Positions 1 through 8,552 of a stretch of DNA of 15,031 bases are shown piece after piece. Within the stretch, counting starts at the first letter, position 1. The number at the start of each line of letters is the position of its first letter. The notes beneath the pieces are model-generated. The model saw nothing but the letters and a program-made list of their open reading frames with translations. It did not search any database and was not told where the DNA came from. Source of the stretch: Sphingomonas sp. UBA1000 (lineage in GTDB: Bacteria; Pseudomonadota; Alphaproteobacteria; Sphingomonadales; Sphingomonadaceae); the NCBI GenBank assembly GCA_002291855.1, contig DBAW01000098.1:10773-25803 (forward strand), given 5' to 3'. Both the position numbers and the translations under genes were made by a program.

Positions 1-73
1 CCCGGCCTCCCATAGCGTAACCTGCCGCCCGTGAGGCCGGGTGGGGGCGCGGGCCGGTGCCGCGACCAGACAA
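1..73 (+). repeat. Dispersed nested-hairpin repeat, copy A (left part cut by the window edge)
   Basis: This is the first of three related intergenic sequences; the others lie at 7182-7301 and 14853-14971. The visible part has an inner stem CCCGGCCTC (1-9) with GAGGCCGGG (33-41). Its loop shares the AGCGTAACCTGCCG core with copy B. The right outer arm GGCCGGTGCCGC follows at 52-63, but its left partner lies before the window. The right arm of the inner stem differs from the other copies (CCCGTGAGG instead of CCGTTGGGAGG), so the stem is shorter. The copy sits just past the 3' end of leftward maeB and reads in the same orientation as copies B and C. It probably follows a rightward gene outside the window. 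Confidence 0.75.
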
Positions 74-93
74 GCCCCTTCCCGGCCTGCCTC

Positions 94-2358
94 TCAGCGT
101 GCGATGCCGCTGGCCGCCAGCACCGCGAGCGTCACCAGTTCGGATGCGGTCGAGCCCATGGTGGCGATCTGCACCTGCTTTTCCATGCCGACGAGCATCG
201 GGCCGATGATCGAATCGCCGCCCAGTTCGCGCAGCAGCTTGGCCGACAGATTGGCCGATTGCAGGCCCGGCATCACCAGCACATTGGCCGGGCCGGACAG
301 GCGGCTGAACGGATATTTGGCCATCACGCGCGGATTGAGCGCGACGTCCGGGGCCATTTCGCCTTCATATTCAAAGCCCACGCCGCGCTGGTCGAGCAGC
401 GCCACCGCCCCCCGGATATTGTCCAGATAGGCACCCGGCGGGTTGCCGAAGGTCGAATAGCTGAGAAAGGCGACGCGCGGTTCATGCCCCATGCGCCGGG
501 CGACGGCGGCGGTGCGTTCGGCGATGTCGGCCAGTTCATGCGCCTCGGGCCGTTCGTTGACCGTCGTGTCGGCCATGAACACCGTGTGCGACTGGCCGAC
601 CAGCACATGGATGCCGAACGCGATCGACTGGTCGACCGGGTCGAGCACGCGGCGCACCTCGCGCATCGTCTGCGCAAAGGTGCGGGTGACGCCGGTGATC
701 ATCGCATCGGCCTCGCCCATGTCGAGCAGCAGCGCGGCGAAGATGTTGCGGTCCTGATTGACCATGCGCTCGCATTCGCGGCGCAGATAGCCGCGCCGCT
801 GGAGCCGCGCATAGAGCCGGTCGACCATCTGCGGGACGAGCGGCGAGGTGCGGCTGTTGTGTAGCTCGATCCGGTCGGCATCGGCATAGCCGAGCGCGGC
901 CAGCCGGGCGCGGACATCGTCGCGCCCGACCAGCACGGGGACGCCATAGCCGCCCTCCAGCACCTGAATCGCCGCGCGCAGCACCACTTCCTCCTCGCCC
1001 TCGGCGAACAGCACCCGCTTGGGCTGGGCGCGGGCGGCTTCATAGGCGAGGGTGAGCACCGAGGTGGTCGGGTTGAGCCGCGCCTTCAGAGTGTCGCGAT
1101 AGCCCTGAAGGTCGAGGATCGGCCGCGTCGCGACGCCCGAATCCATCGCCGCGCGCGCGACGGCGGCGGGCACCACCTCCATCAGCCGGGGATCGAACGG
1201 GGCGGGGATGATATAGTCCGGCCCGAAACTGTGGGTGCGCCCGCCATAGGCGGCGGCGACCTCTTCGGGCACCTGCTGCCGCGCCAGTTCGGCCAGGGCA
1301 TGGGCGGCGGCGATCTTCATCTCGTCATTGATCGTCGTCGCGCGCACGTCGAGCGCGCCGCGAAAGATGAACGGGAAGCCGAGCACATTGTTGACCTGAT
1401 TGGGATAATCCGACCGGCCGGTCGCCACGATGGCGTCGGGGCGCGCGGCCTTGGCCTCGGGCGGGGTGATTTCCGGATCGGGATTGGCCATCGCGAAGAT
1501 GATCGGCCGGGGGGCCATTTTCATCACCATTTCGGGCGCGAGCGCGCGCGCCGCCGACAGGCCGAGGAAAATGTCCGCGCCTTCCAGCGCTTCGGTCAGG
1601 GTGCGGCGGTCGGTTCGCGCGGCATGGGCCGATTTCCACTGGTCCATGCCCTCGGTGCGGCCCTGATAGATCACGCCCTGCCGGTCGCACATGATGACAT
1701 TGTCGGGCGACACGCCCATCGCCTTGATCAGTTCGGTGCAGGCGATGGCCGCGGCCCCGGCGCCGTTCACCACCACCTTGACGTCGCGCAGCTCGCGGCC
1801 GGTGAGCAGGCAGGCATTGATCAGCCCGGCGGCGGTGATGATCGCCGTGCCATGCTGGTCGTCATGGAACACCGGAATGTTCATCCGCTCGCGCAGCGCC
1901 TGTTCGATCACGAAACAGGCCGGGGCGGCAATGTCTTCCAGATTGATGCCGCCAAAGCTCGGCTCGAGCAGCGCGACCGCGTTGATGAACTGGTCGACAT
2001 CCTCGGTCGCGACTTCAAGGTCGATGGCGTCGACATCGGCGAAGCGCTTGAACAGCACCGCCTTGCCTTCCATCACCGGCTTGGACGCGAGCGCGCCCAG
2101 ATTGCCGAGGCCGAGGATCGCGGTGCCGTTGGAAATCACGGCGACCAGATTGCCCTTGGCCGTATAGTCATAGGCGGTCGCCGGATCGGCGGCGATGGCG
2201 CGCACCGGCACGGCGACGCCGGGCGAATAGGCAAGGCTCAGGTCGCGCTGCGTCGCCATCGGCTTGGACGCGATGATTTCCAGCTTTCCGGGCCGGCCCG
2301 ATGCGTGGAACAGCAGCGCCTCGCGCTCCGAAAACTGGACATTGGCGCCTTCGCTCAT
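94..2358 (-). CDS. maeB: NADP-dependent malic enzyme with C-terminal phosphotransacetylase-like domain (MaeB type)
   Basis: This 754-residue cytoplasmic enzyme should oxidatively decarboxylate malate to pyruvate and make NADPH, linking the TCA cycle to acetyl-CoA and gluconeogenic metabolism. The N-terminal malic domain (about 1-160) carries KPMATQRDLSLAYSPG (32-47), the catalytic lysine region MEGKAVLFK (97-105), FGGINLEDIAAP (135-146) and FHDDQHGTA (164-172). The NAD(P)-binding domain follows, with the glycine-rich VVNGAGAAAIAC at 196-207. From about residue 430 to the end it matches the phosphotransacetylase family. In MaeB proteins that domain is usually regulatory (acetyl-CoA sensing) rather than catalytic. 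The length is normal for the fused family (about 750-760). The start at 2358 has a good ribosome site, GGAGGA, four bases upstream. It is divergent from pyrD across a 124-nt gap that should hold both promoters. Cofactor preference is inferred from the family, not read from the sequence. Confidence 0.95.
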   Translation of the reverse strand: MSEGANVQFSEREALLFHASGRPGKLEIIASKPMATQRDLSLAYSPGVAVPVRAIAADPATAYDYTAKGNLVAVISNGTAILGLGNLGALASKPVMEGKAVLFKRFADVDAIDLEVATEDVDQFINAVALLEPSFGGINLEDIAAPACFVIEQALRERMNIPVFHDDQHGTAIITAAGLINACLLTGRELRDVKVVVNGAGAAAIACTELIKAMGVSPDNVIMCDRQGVIYQGRTEGMDQWKSAHAARTDRRTLTEALEGADIFLGLSAARALAPEMVMKMAPRPIIFAMANPDPEITPPEAKAARPDAIVATGRSDYPNQVNNVLGFPFIFRGALDVRATTINDEMKIAAAHALAELARQQVPEEVAAAYGGRTHSFGPDYIIPAPFDPRLMEVVPAAVARAAMDSGVATRPILDLQGYRDTLKARLNPTTSVLTLAYEAARAQPKRVLFAEGEEEVVLRAAIQVLEGGYGVPVLVGRDDVRARLAALGYADADRIELHNSRTSPLVPQMVDRLYARLQRRGYLRRECERMVNQDRNIFAALLLDMGEADAMITGVTRTFAQTMREVRRVLDPVDQSIAFGIHVLVGQSHTVFMADTTVNERPEAHELADIAERTAAVARRMGHEPRVAFLSYSTFGNPPGAYLDNIRGAVALLDQRGVGFEYEGEMAPDVALNPRVMAKYPFSRLSGPANVLVMPGLQSANLSAKLLRELGGDSIIGPMLVGMEKQVQIATMGSTASELVTLAVLAASGIAR

Positions 2359-2482
2359 TCTTTCCTCCGCTGTTCTCGCTACGGCTTTGGCGGCATTGGC
2401 TGCGCGCCGGGACCCTGAAAGGCTCCCTAGGACGATGCCGAAAGGGTTTCCAGCCCGGCGACATCGCCCTAGTGCGGGGGCG

Positions 2483-3544
2483 ATGCTTTATCCGCTGCTC
2501 CGCCCCGCCATCCACGCGCTCGATGCCGAAACCGCGCACCGGCTGACCATCGCGGCGCTCCGCCTTGCGCCGCTTGGCGGCCGGCCGGAGCGCGATCCGG
2601 TGCTGGCCTGCCGCGTCGCGGGGCTGGATTTCCCCAATCCCGTCGGGCTGGCGGCAGGGTTCGACAAGGATGCCGAGGTGCCGGCGCGGCTGCTCGCGCT
2701 CGGCTTCGGCTTTGTCGAGGTGGGGACGCTCACCCCGCTGCCGCAGGCGGGCAATCCGCGCCCGCGCCTGTTCCGCCTGGCCGAGGACCGCGCGGTCATC
2801 AACCGCATGGGCTTCAACAACAAGGGGCAGGATGCGGCGCTGGCGCGGCTCAGCGCGTTCCGCCGCCGCGCCGGGCCGGTCGGGGTCAATATCGGCGCCA
2901 ACAAGGATGCGGCCGACCGGATCGCCGATTATGCGGCCGGCGCGCGTGCCATGGCCCCGGTCGCCGATTATCTGACCGTCAACATCAGCTCGCCCAACAC
3001 GCCCGGCCTGCGCGCGTTGCAGGCGGCGGGCGCGCTCGCCGATCTGCTGGCCGGGGTGACGGCGGCGCTCGCCGGCCGGCCGGAGCGGGAATCGCCACCG
3101 GTGTTTCTGAAGGTCGCGCCCGACCTTGCGCCCGACGAGATCGACGCGATTGCGCGCGTGGCGATCGAGGCCGGGGTGGGCGCGCTGATCGTGTCCAACA
3201 CCACCGTCCAGCGCCCGCCGCTCGCTTCTGCCCATGCCGGGGAACAGGGCGGGCTGTCGGGCGCGCCGCTCGCCCCGATTGCCTGCGCCGCGCTCAGCGC
3301 GTTCCGCGCCGCGACCGGGGGCAAGCTGCCGCTGGTCGCGGCCGGCGGGATCGACAGCGCGGACGAGGCCTATCGCCGCATCCGCGCCGGGGCGAGCCTG
3401 GTCCAGCTCTATTCGGCGCTGGTCTATGACGGGCCGGGGCTGGCGCGGCGGATCGCGCGCGGGCTGGCCGAACGGCTGCGGCGCGACGGCTTTGCCAATG
3501 TCGCCGAAGCGGTCGGCGTCGATGCGCCGGTCGCGGCCGCTTGA
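2483..3544 (+). CDS. pyrD: Dihydroorotate dehydrogenase (quinone), class 2
   Basis: This 353-residue FMN enzyme oxidises dihydroorotate to orotate in pyrimidine synthesis and passes electrons to membrane quinone. The start is set by the N-terminal helix MLYPLLRPAIHALDAETAH, which matches the class 2 membrane-associating end (E. coli begins MYYPFVRKALFQLD). The reading frame stays open upstream to 2264, but that stretch lies over maeB and resembles nothing. FMN and substrate motifs are NPVGLAAGFDKDAE (52-65), VGTLTPLPQAGNPRPRLFRL (80-99), INRMGFNN (106-113) and VNISSPNTPGLR (166-177). Ser170 sits at the class 2 catalytic base position; class 1 enzymes have Cys there. SNTT and GGLSG motifs follow in the second half. 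The ribosome site is poor: a G-run only two bases before the ATG. The stop lies 32 nt before the likely ggt start, so the two genes are probably co-transcribed. Confidence 0.95.
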   Translation: MLYPLLRPAIHALDAETAHRLTIAALRLAPLGGRPERDPVLACRVAGLDFPNPVGLAAGFDKDAEVPARLLALGFGFVEVGTLTPLPQAGNPRPRLFRLAEDRAVINRMGFNNKGQDAALARLSAFRRRAGPVGVNIGANKDAADRIADYAAGARAMAPVADYLTVNISSPNTPGLRALQAAGALADLLAGVTAALAGRPERESPPVFLKVAPDLAPDEIDAIARVAIEAGVGALIVSNTTVQRPPLASAHAGEQGGLSGAPLAPIACAALSAFRAATGGKLPLVAAGGIDSADEAYRRIRAGASLVQLYSALVYDGPGLARRIARGLAERLRRDGFANVAEAVGVDAPVAAA

Positions 3545-3576
3545 GCTTGGCTGAAAGCCCGATAGTGTCGCAAGCG

Positions 3577-5298
3577 ATGTTCAGCCGTGCCCTTGCTCTC
3601 GCTCTTGCCGCGCTGGTCGCGGTCGCCCAGCCCTTTGCCGCCGGGCCGTTTGCCGCCCGGCCCGTCGCCGCCCGCACCCCGGTTGCCGGCGGGGTGGTGT
3701 CGGCCGCCGATCCGCGCGCGGCCGATGCCGGGCGGCAGATCCTGGCCAAGGGCGGCAGCGCCGCCGATGCGGCGATTGCCATCGCGCTGGCGCTGACCGT
3801 GGTCGAGCCGCAAAGCTCGGGCATTGGCGGGGGCGGGTTCCTGGTCCATCACGATGCCCGGACCGGGCGGCTGAGCGGCTTTGACGGGCGCGAGACTGCG
3901 CCGCTGGCCGCCGGGCCTGACCTGTTCCTCGGCCCCGATGGCCGGCCGCTGTCGGGGGCCGATGCGGTGCCGGGCGGGCGCAGCGTGGGCGTGCCGGGCA
4001 ATATCCGCATGTTCGCGCTTGCCCATCAGCGTCATGGCCGGCTGCCCTGGCGGGCGCTGTTCGCCCCGGCGATTGCGCTGGCGCGCGACGGGTTCCGCAT
4101 CACGCCGCGGCTGCACGAGTTTCTGGTCAATCGCGGGCGCGGGGCGGGGTTCACCCCCTTTGGCCGCGACCTGTTCTTCGACGCCGCCGGTCAGCCGCAC
4201 CCGGCCGGCACGCTGATCCGCAACCCGGTGCTGGCCGACACACTCAGCGCCATTGCCCGGTTCGGGCCGGATCATTTCTATGCCGGGCCGCCCGCGCGCG
4301 CGATTGTCGCGGCGGTCACCGGCGCGCCGCGCAATCCGCAGCGTATGACCGCGGACGATCTCGCCAGCTATGCGGCGCGCGAGCGCCCGGTGCCGTGCGC
4401 CACCTATCGCGCCCACCGCATCTGCGGCATGGGGCCGCCGGCCTCCGGCCCGATTGCCGTCATCCAGATCCTGAAGCAGCTCGAACGGTTCGACCTGAAG
4501 GCGATGGGTCCGGGCGATCCGCGCGCCTGGCACCTGATCGCCGAATCGATGCGCCTCGCTTATGCCGACCGCGACGCGCATGTCGCCGACCCGGATTTCG
4601 TCGCCGTGCCCGTCGCCGGGCTGATCGATGCCGCCTATCTGGCCGAACGCAGCGCGCTGATCGCGCCCGACCGGCGGATGGCCGATGCCCCGGCCGGCAC
4701 GCCGCCGGGCGCAAGCGAGGTGATGCGCGCCCCCGCGCCCGAACCGGCATCGACGTCGCACATGGTCGCGGTCGATGGCAGGGGCAATGTCGCCACCCTT
4801 ACTTCGACCATCGAGGGGCCGTTCGGCTCGGGCCTGACGGCGGCGGGCTTCTACCTCAACAACGAGCTGACCGATTTCAGCTTCGTGCCCGAAAAGGATG
4901 GCCGCCGCGTCGCCAACCGCGTGGAGCCGGGCAAAAGGCCGCGCAGCTCGATGGCGCCGATGATCGTCTATGGCCCCGACGGCCATGTGCGGCTGGCGCT
5001 CGGCGCGGCGGGCGGATCGACGATCATCGCCCAGGTGGCCAAGGCGATCATCGCCGTGCTCGACTGGGGCATGACCGCCGAGGTCGCGATCGCCGCGCCG
5101 CAACTCTATGCGACCGGCGACACGCTGGTGATCGAACAGGGCAGCGCGCTCGAGCCGCTGGCCCCGGCGCTCGCCGCGCTCGGCCATCGCCCGGTCGCGC
5201 GCACGCTGCCGCTCAAGGGCAATGCCGCCGAATGGCGCGACGGGGCGTGGAGCGGGGCCGCCGACCGGCGCAGCGAAGGCGCGGCGTTCAAACAGTAA
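3577..5298 (+). CDS. ggt: Gamma-glutamyltransferase, secreted (glutathione hydrolase)
   Basis: This Ntn-hydrolase cleaves the gamma-glutamyl bond of glutathione and related compounds in the periplasm, after splitting itself into large and small subunits. From the ATG at 3577 the 573-residue product begins with a short basic end and an Ala/Leu-rich segment, MFSRALALALAALVAVAQPF, then small residues typical of signal peptidase cleavage. The large subunit holds GGSAADAAIAIALALTVVEP, SSGIGGGGF and FDGRETAP, whose arginine matches the glutamate-binding arginine of the family. The autoprocessing and catalytic threonine is in TSHMVAVD (Thr393, codon at 4753). The small subunit has PGKRPRSSMAP and GAAGGSTIIAQV, the loops that line the active site. 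In-frame TTG (3541, overlapping the pyrD stop by 4 nt) and GTG (3565) are alternative starts. I chose the ATG because it puts the signal peptide at the N-terminus. No clear ribosome site precedes any of them, which suggests coupling to pyrD. Confidence 0.92.
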   Translation: MFSRALALALAALVAVAQPFAAGPFAARPVAARTPVAGGVVSAADPRAADAGRQILAKGGSAADAAIAIALALTVVEPQSSGIGGGGFLVHHDARTGRLSGFDGRETAPLAAGPDLFLGPDGRPLSGADAVPGGRSVGVPGNIRMFALAHQRHGRLPWRALFAPAIALARDGFRITPRLHEFLVNRGRGAGFTPFGRDLFFDAAGQPHPAGTLIRNPVLADTLSAIARFGPDHFYAGPPARAIVAAVTGAPRNPQRMTADDLASYAARERPVPCATYRAHRICGMGPPASGPIAVIQILKQLERFDLKAMGPGDPRAWHLIAESMRLAYADRDAHVADPDFVAVPVAGLIDAAYLAERSALIAPDRRMADAPAGTPPGASEVMRAPAPEPASTSHMVAVDGRGNVATLTSTIEGPFGSGLTAAGFYLNNELTDFSFVPEKDGRRVANRVEPGKRPRSSMAPMIVYGPDGHVRLALGAAGGSTIIAQVAKAIIAVLDWGMTAEVAIAAPQLYATGDTLVIEQGSALEPLAPALAALGHRPVARTLPLKGNAAEWRDGAWSGAADRRSEGAAFKQ

Positions 5299-5318
5299 CG
5301 ACAACGACGATAAAACAG

Positions 5319-5340
5319 GGCGCAGCCACGAGACTGCGCC
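5319..5340 (+). other. Small hairpin between ggt and the acyl-CoA synthetase gene
   Basis: GGCGCAG (5319-5325) pairs perfectly with CTGCGCC (5334-5340) around an 8-nt loop. It lies between the ggt stop and the ribosome site of the next gene. No T-run follows, so it is not a standard intrinsic terminator. It may modulate read-through or mRNA stability, or have no function. Confidence 0.3.
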
Positions 5341-5357
5341 GCGGGCAGGAGGATCGG

Positions 5358-7154
5358 ATGCGGCAGTTCGAGCAATTCCCCAATCTGGTGACGATGTTCT
5401 ACACCCGCGCGGACGAGCGCGGCGAGGCACCGTTCCTGTGGGCGCGACGCGGCGGGACATGGCATTCGATCAGCTGGGCCGAGGCCGCGCGGCGCGTGAC
5501 CGCGCTCGCCCAGGCGCTTGAACGGCTGGGGCTGAAGCCCGGCGACCGGGTGATGCTGGTGTCGGAAAACCGGCCCGAATGGTGCATCGCCGATCTGGCG
5601 ATCATGGCGGCCGGCTGCGTGACCGTGCCGACCTATACGACCAACACCGAGCGCGACCATCAGCACATTCTCGACAATAGCGGGGCCGCCGCCGTCATCG
5701 TGTCGAGCGACAAGCTGGCGCGCGCGCTGCTGCCCGCGGTGCTGCGGTCCGACACTGCGCGGCATGTGATCTCGATCGAGCCGCTGCGCCCGGCCCAGAC
5801 CGGCGCGCAGGAGTTTCACCTGTGGGACGCGCTGATCGCCGCCGAGACGCCCGATGTCGCCGGCCGCGCGGCGCGGGTGGCGGCAACGATGGCGCGCGGC
5901 GACACCGCCTGCATCATCTACACCAGCGGCACCGGCGGCGCGCCGCGCGGCGTGTGCCAGCATCACGGCGCGATCCTGCTCAATGTCGAGGGCTGTATCG
6001 ACATCATCAGCGAGGATTTCGGCTGGGGGGACGAGGTGTTCCTGTCCTTCCTGCCTTTGTCCCACGCCTATGAACATAGCGGCGGGCAGTTCCTGCCCAT
6101 CGGCCTTGGCGGGCAGATCTATTATGCCGAGAGCCTCGAAAAGCTCGCGGCCAATATCGAGGAGGTGCGGCCGACGATCATGGTCGTCGTGCCGCGGCTG
6201 TTCGAGGTGCTGCGCCAGCGCATCGTCAAGAATATCGACAAGCAGGGCGGGCTGGCACCGCAGCTGCTGCGCCGCGCGCTCGCGCTGGGTGCCAAGGATC
6301 TGGCCGGCGGGATTCCGATCTGGGACCGGCCGATGGACCTGCTGCTCGGCCGGCTGTTCCGGCCCAAGGTGCAGGCGAAGTTCGGCGGCCGCATCAAGGC
6401 CTTGGTGTCGGGCGGCGCGCCCCTCAACCCCGAAATCGGCGTGTTTTTCCACGCGCTCGGCATCACCCTGCTGCAAGGCTATGGCCAGACCGAGAGCGGG
6501 CCGGTGATCAGCTGCAACCGGCCCAAGGCGGGGCTGGCGATGCACACGGTCGGCCCGCCGCTGACCAAGGTCGAGGTGCGGATCGCCGAGGATGGCGAGA
6601 TCCTGTGCCGGGGCGAACTCGTCATGCACGGCTATTGGCGCAATGATACCGAGACGGCGCGGGTGCTCAAGGATGGCTGGCTGCACACCGGCGATATCGG
6701 CCATCTGGACGCCGCCGGGCGGATCGTCATCACCGACCGCAAAAAGGATCTGATCGTCAACGACAAGGGCGACAATGTCTCGCCGCAAAAGGTCGAGGGG
6801 ATGCTGACCCTGCAGCCCGAGATCCTGCAGGCGATGGTCTATGGCGACCGGCGGCCCTATCTGGTCGGCGTGATCGTGCCAGATCCCGAATGGACGGCGG
6901 AATGGGCGGTCGCCAACGACTATAAATGCGATTTTTCAGCGCTGTCCGACAATCCCGCCTATCGCCATGCGCTGATGGCGGCGGTCGACCGGGTCAATCG
7001 CGACCTGTCGGTGATCGAAAAGGTGCGCCGGATCATCGTCGCCGACGCGCCCTTCTCGATCGAGAATGAACAGCTCACCCCGTCGATGAAGATCCGCCGC
7101 CACGTGCTGAAACAGGCCTATGGCGACAGGCTGGACGCGCTGTACCGGGGCTGA
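5358..7154 (+). CDS. Long-chain fatty-acid--CoA ligase (AMP-forming)
   Basis: This 598-residue ANL-superfamily enzyme should activate a fatty acid through an acyl-adenylate to acyl-CoA at the inner face of the membrane. The start has a textbook ribosome site, AGGAGG at 5347-5352, five bases before the ATG; the frame is open far upstream but only over ggt. The phosphate-binding loop is YTSGTGGAPRGV (188-199), the adenine motif GYGQTES (374-380), the hinge region HTGDIGHLDAAGRIVITDRK (443-462), and the catalytic lysine of the mobile C-terminal domain lies in LTPSMKIRR (Lys578). LTPSMKIRR and the roughly 600-residue length place it with long-chain (FadD15/ACSL-like) ligases rather than acetyl-CoA synthetases. 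The P-loop is slightly unusual: G replaces the second T of SGTTG, and R replaces the usual K before GV. Substrate chain length cannot be read from sequence. It probably shares a transcript with pyrD and ggt, or starts in the 59-nt gap. Confidence 0.9.
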   Translation: MRQFEQFPNLVTMFYTRADERGEAPFLWARRGGTWHSISWAEAARRVTALAQALERLGLKPGDRVMLVSENRPEWCIADLAIMAAGCVTVPTYTTNTERDHQHILDNSGAAAVIVSSDKLARALLPAVLRSDTARHVISIEPLRPAQTGAQEFHLWDALIAAETPDVAGRAARVAATMARGDTACIIYTSGTGGAPRGVCQHHGAILLNVEGCIDIISEDFGWGDEVFLSFLPLSHAYEHSGGQFLPIGLGGQIYYAESLEKLAANIEEVRPTIMVVVPRLFEVLRQRIVKNIDKQGGLAPQLLRRALALGAKDLAGGIPIWDRPMDLLLGRLFRPKVQAKFGGRIKALVSGGAPLNPEIGVFFHALGITLLQGYGQTESGPVISCNRPKAGLAMHTVGPPLTKVEVRIAEDGEILCRGELVMHGYWRNDTETARVLKDGWLHTGDIGHLDAAGRIVITDRKKDLIVNDKGDNVSPQKVEGMLTLQPEILQAMVYGDRRPYLVGVIVPDPEWTAEWAVANDYKCDFSALSDNPAYRHALMAAVDRVNRDLSVIEKVRRIIVADAPFSIENEQLTPSMKIRRHVLKQAYGDRLDALYRG

Positions 7155-7181
7155 GGGGCTGGGGACCGGAGTTCGTTGATC

Positions 7182-7301
7182 GGGAAGAACGGCGCCGGGA
7201 GTTTTTTGTTGGGAAGGGCGGCACCGGCCCGCGCCCCAACCCGGCCTCCCATAGCGTAACCTGCCGTTGGGAGGCCGGGTGGGGGATCTGGCCGGTGCCG
7301 C
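7182..7301 (+). repeat. Dispersed nested-hairpin repeat, copy B (complete)
   Basis: This fills most of the gap between the convergent acyl-CoA synthetase gene and the small exported-protein gene. The outer stem is GCGGCACCGGCC (7218-7229) with GGCCGGTGCCGC (7290-7301), 12 bp and perfect. The inner stem is 7239-7251 with 7268-7280, 13 bp and perfect, around CCCGGCCTCCC. The loop of 16 nt contains AGCGTAACCTGCCG. The 5' part carries an internal direct repeat of the GGGAAGAACGGC type, at 7182 and 7211, a period of 29 nt. Copy C repeats this arrangement with the same 29-nt period. A T6 run (7202-7207) lies between those two units. The element may act as a bidirectional 3'-end barrier or terminator, but its repetition argues for a mobile or REP-like origin. 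Confidence 0.85.
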
Positions 7302-7332
7302 GACCAAGCAAAAGACTCGCGGCAAACACCCC

Positions 7333-7779
7333 TCAGCCCGGCGTGCGATAGGGCACGAATGCGCCGAGCGTGCAGCTGCCGCTGTTGAACCCGGCGACCA
7401 TGTCGCGCACCGTCAGGATGTCGCCACGGCACAGCCGGGTGGTCGGCGTCTGGCTGATCACCGTAGAGCCGGGGGCGAGGCCCGGGCAGCCGCCCGGCGG
7501 GTCGTTGCGATAGATGAGCTTGTTGTTGACCCGGTAAAGGATGGTGCGGTCGCCGATATTGCGGCTGCTGCGCGCCTCGGTCAGCGAGATGCAGTCGACC
7601 GGGTTGCCAGCCACCTTGCCCGCCAGCCACTGCGCCTCGACCTTGGCATCGCGCGGATGGACCGGCCGCTCCCTGCGCCCGCCCGCATCTCCTTGCGCCA
7701 TCGTCGATGCGCCCAGCGCCGCGACACCGGCCATCACCGCGAGCGCGGCTTTGGCCGTCATTCCGATACCCTTTGTCAT
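7333..7779 (-). CDS. Small exported protein, DUF6491-like
   Basis: This 148-residue protein starts at MTKGIGMTAKAALAVMAGVAALGASTMAQG, a clear signal peptide with probable cleavage near residue 28-30. The start is supported by a GAGGAGA ribosome site just upstream; a longer in-frame reading would run into gloB. The mature part has four cysteines (63, 98, 117, 136) in the contexts DCIS, GCPG, LCRGD and SCTLG, which could form two disulfides in the periplasm. The order of motifs (an arginine-rich strand, TILYRVNNKLIYRN, CPGL, LCRGD, then CTLG near the C-terminus) recalls the DUF6491 family of sphingomonads and Caulobacter. I offer that by recollection of the pattern. Its function is unknown. It lies 37 nt downstream of gloB and may be the last gene of that transcript. 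Confidence 0.8.
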   Translation of the reverse strand: MTKGIGMTAKAALAVMAGVAALGASTMAQGDAGGRRERPVHPRDAKVEAQWLAGKVAGNPVDCISLTEARSSRNIGDRTILYRVNNKLIYRNDPPGGCPGLAPGSTVISQTPTTRLCRGDILTVRDMVAGFNSGSCTLGAFVPYRTPG

Positions 7780-7816
7780 CGCTCTCTCCTCTGGCTCAAC
7801 ACTCCATACGCACAAC

Positions 7817-8548
7817 TCAACCGGTAAAACTGTCCTTGGCCGCACGCCGCGCCGCCAGCTCCTCCGCGTCGCGGGCGCGCATGAACGGATTGGTCGCGCG
7901 TTCGCGGGCGATGGTCGTCGGCACGGTCGCTTGGCCCGCCGCGCGCGCGGCGATCACCTCCTGCAACCGTGCGGCGATCTCGGCATTGTCCGGCTCGGCC
8001 GTCACCGCGAACCGGGCATTGCCGAGCGTGTATTCGTGCGCGCAATATACCCGCGTTTCCCCGGGCAGGGCGGACAGGCGCCGCATGTTGGCGAACATCT
8101 GCGCGGCCGTGCCTTCGAACAGCCGGCCGCAGCCCATGGCGAACAGCGTGTCGCCGACAAAGGCCGCCTGCGCCGCCGGCAGGTGATAGGCGATGTGCCC
8201 GGCCGTATGGGCGGGAACGTCGATCACCTCGGCCGTGAACGCGCCAAGGCGGACATGGTGACCGCCCGTCACCGCGCGGGCGATGCCGGGGATGCGGTCG
8301 GCCTCGCCGGCCGGGCCGGTGATCGTGCAGCCGGTCGCGTCCCGGATCGCCAGATTGCCGCCGACATGATCGGGGTGCCAGTGGGTGTTCCAGATCTGGC
8401 CGATCGTCCAGCCGCGCGCGGCGGCGGCCTCCAGCACCGGGTCTGCCACCGCCGGGTCGATCACCGCCGTGTCGCCCGAGGCCGGATCATGCGCCAGCCA
8501 GACATAATTGTCCGCCAGCACCGGCACGGCGATGATCTCCAGGCCCAT
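7817..8548 (-). CDS. gloB: Hydroxyacylglutathione hydrolase (glyoxalase II)
   Basis: This 243-residue metallo-beta-lactamase-fold enzyme hydrolyses S-lactoylglutathione to D-lactate and glutathione, the second step of methylglyoxal removal. The binuclear metal site is complete: THWHPDH (55-61), His114 in PAHTAGH, Asp133 in VGDTLF and His171 in CAHEYT. The C-terminal glutathione-binding helical region ends with ARERATNPFMRA, the typical glyoxalase II ending that separates it from other MBL hydrolases. The N-terminus LEIIAVPVLADNYVWL also matches the family, and the length is normal. It starts 4 nt after the gloA stop, so the two glyoxalases are translated from one message. Confidence 0.95.
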   Translation of the reverse strand: MGLEIIAVPVLADNYVWLAHDPASGDTAVIDPAVADPVLEAAAARGWTIGQIWNTHWHPDHVGGNLAIRDATGCTITGPAGEADRIPGIARAVTGGHHVRLGAFTAEVIDVPAHTAGHIAYHLPAAQAAFVGDTLFAMGCGRLFEGTAAQMFANMRRLSALPGETRVYCAHEYTLGNARFAVTAEPDNAEIAARLQEVIAARAAGQATVPTTIARERATNPFMRARDAEELAARRAAKDSFTG

Positions 8549-8552
8549 CGGA

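Noticed and set aside
2168..3235. Long leftward open frame opposite pyrD, and similar long antisense frames opposite ggt, the ligase and thrS
   Set aside because: High GC keeps antisense frames open. The products are Arg/Pro/His/Gly-rich with no family motifs, while the rightward strand carries clear conserved enzymes.
3541..3576. TTG start for ggt overlapping the pyrD stop
   Set aside because: It would add twelve polar residues before the signal peptide. The ATG at 3577 gives a normal N-terminus, though the TTG remains possible.
7155..7210. Classic intrinsic terminator for the ligase gene at the T6 run 7202-7207
   Set aside because: The sequence before the T-run has only a short self-complementary GGCGCC, not a proper stem.
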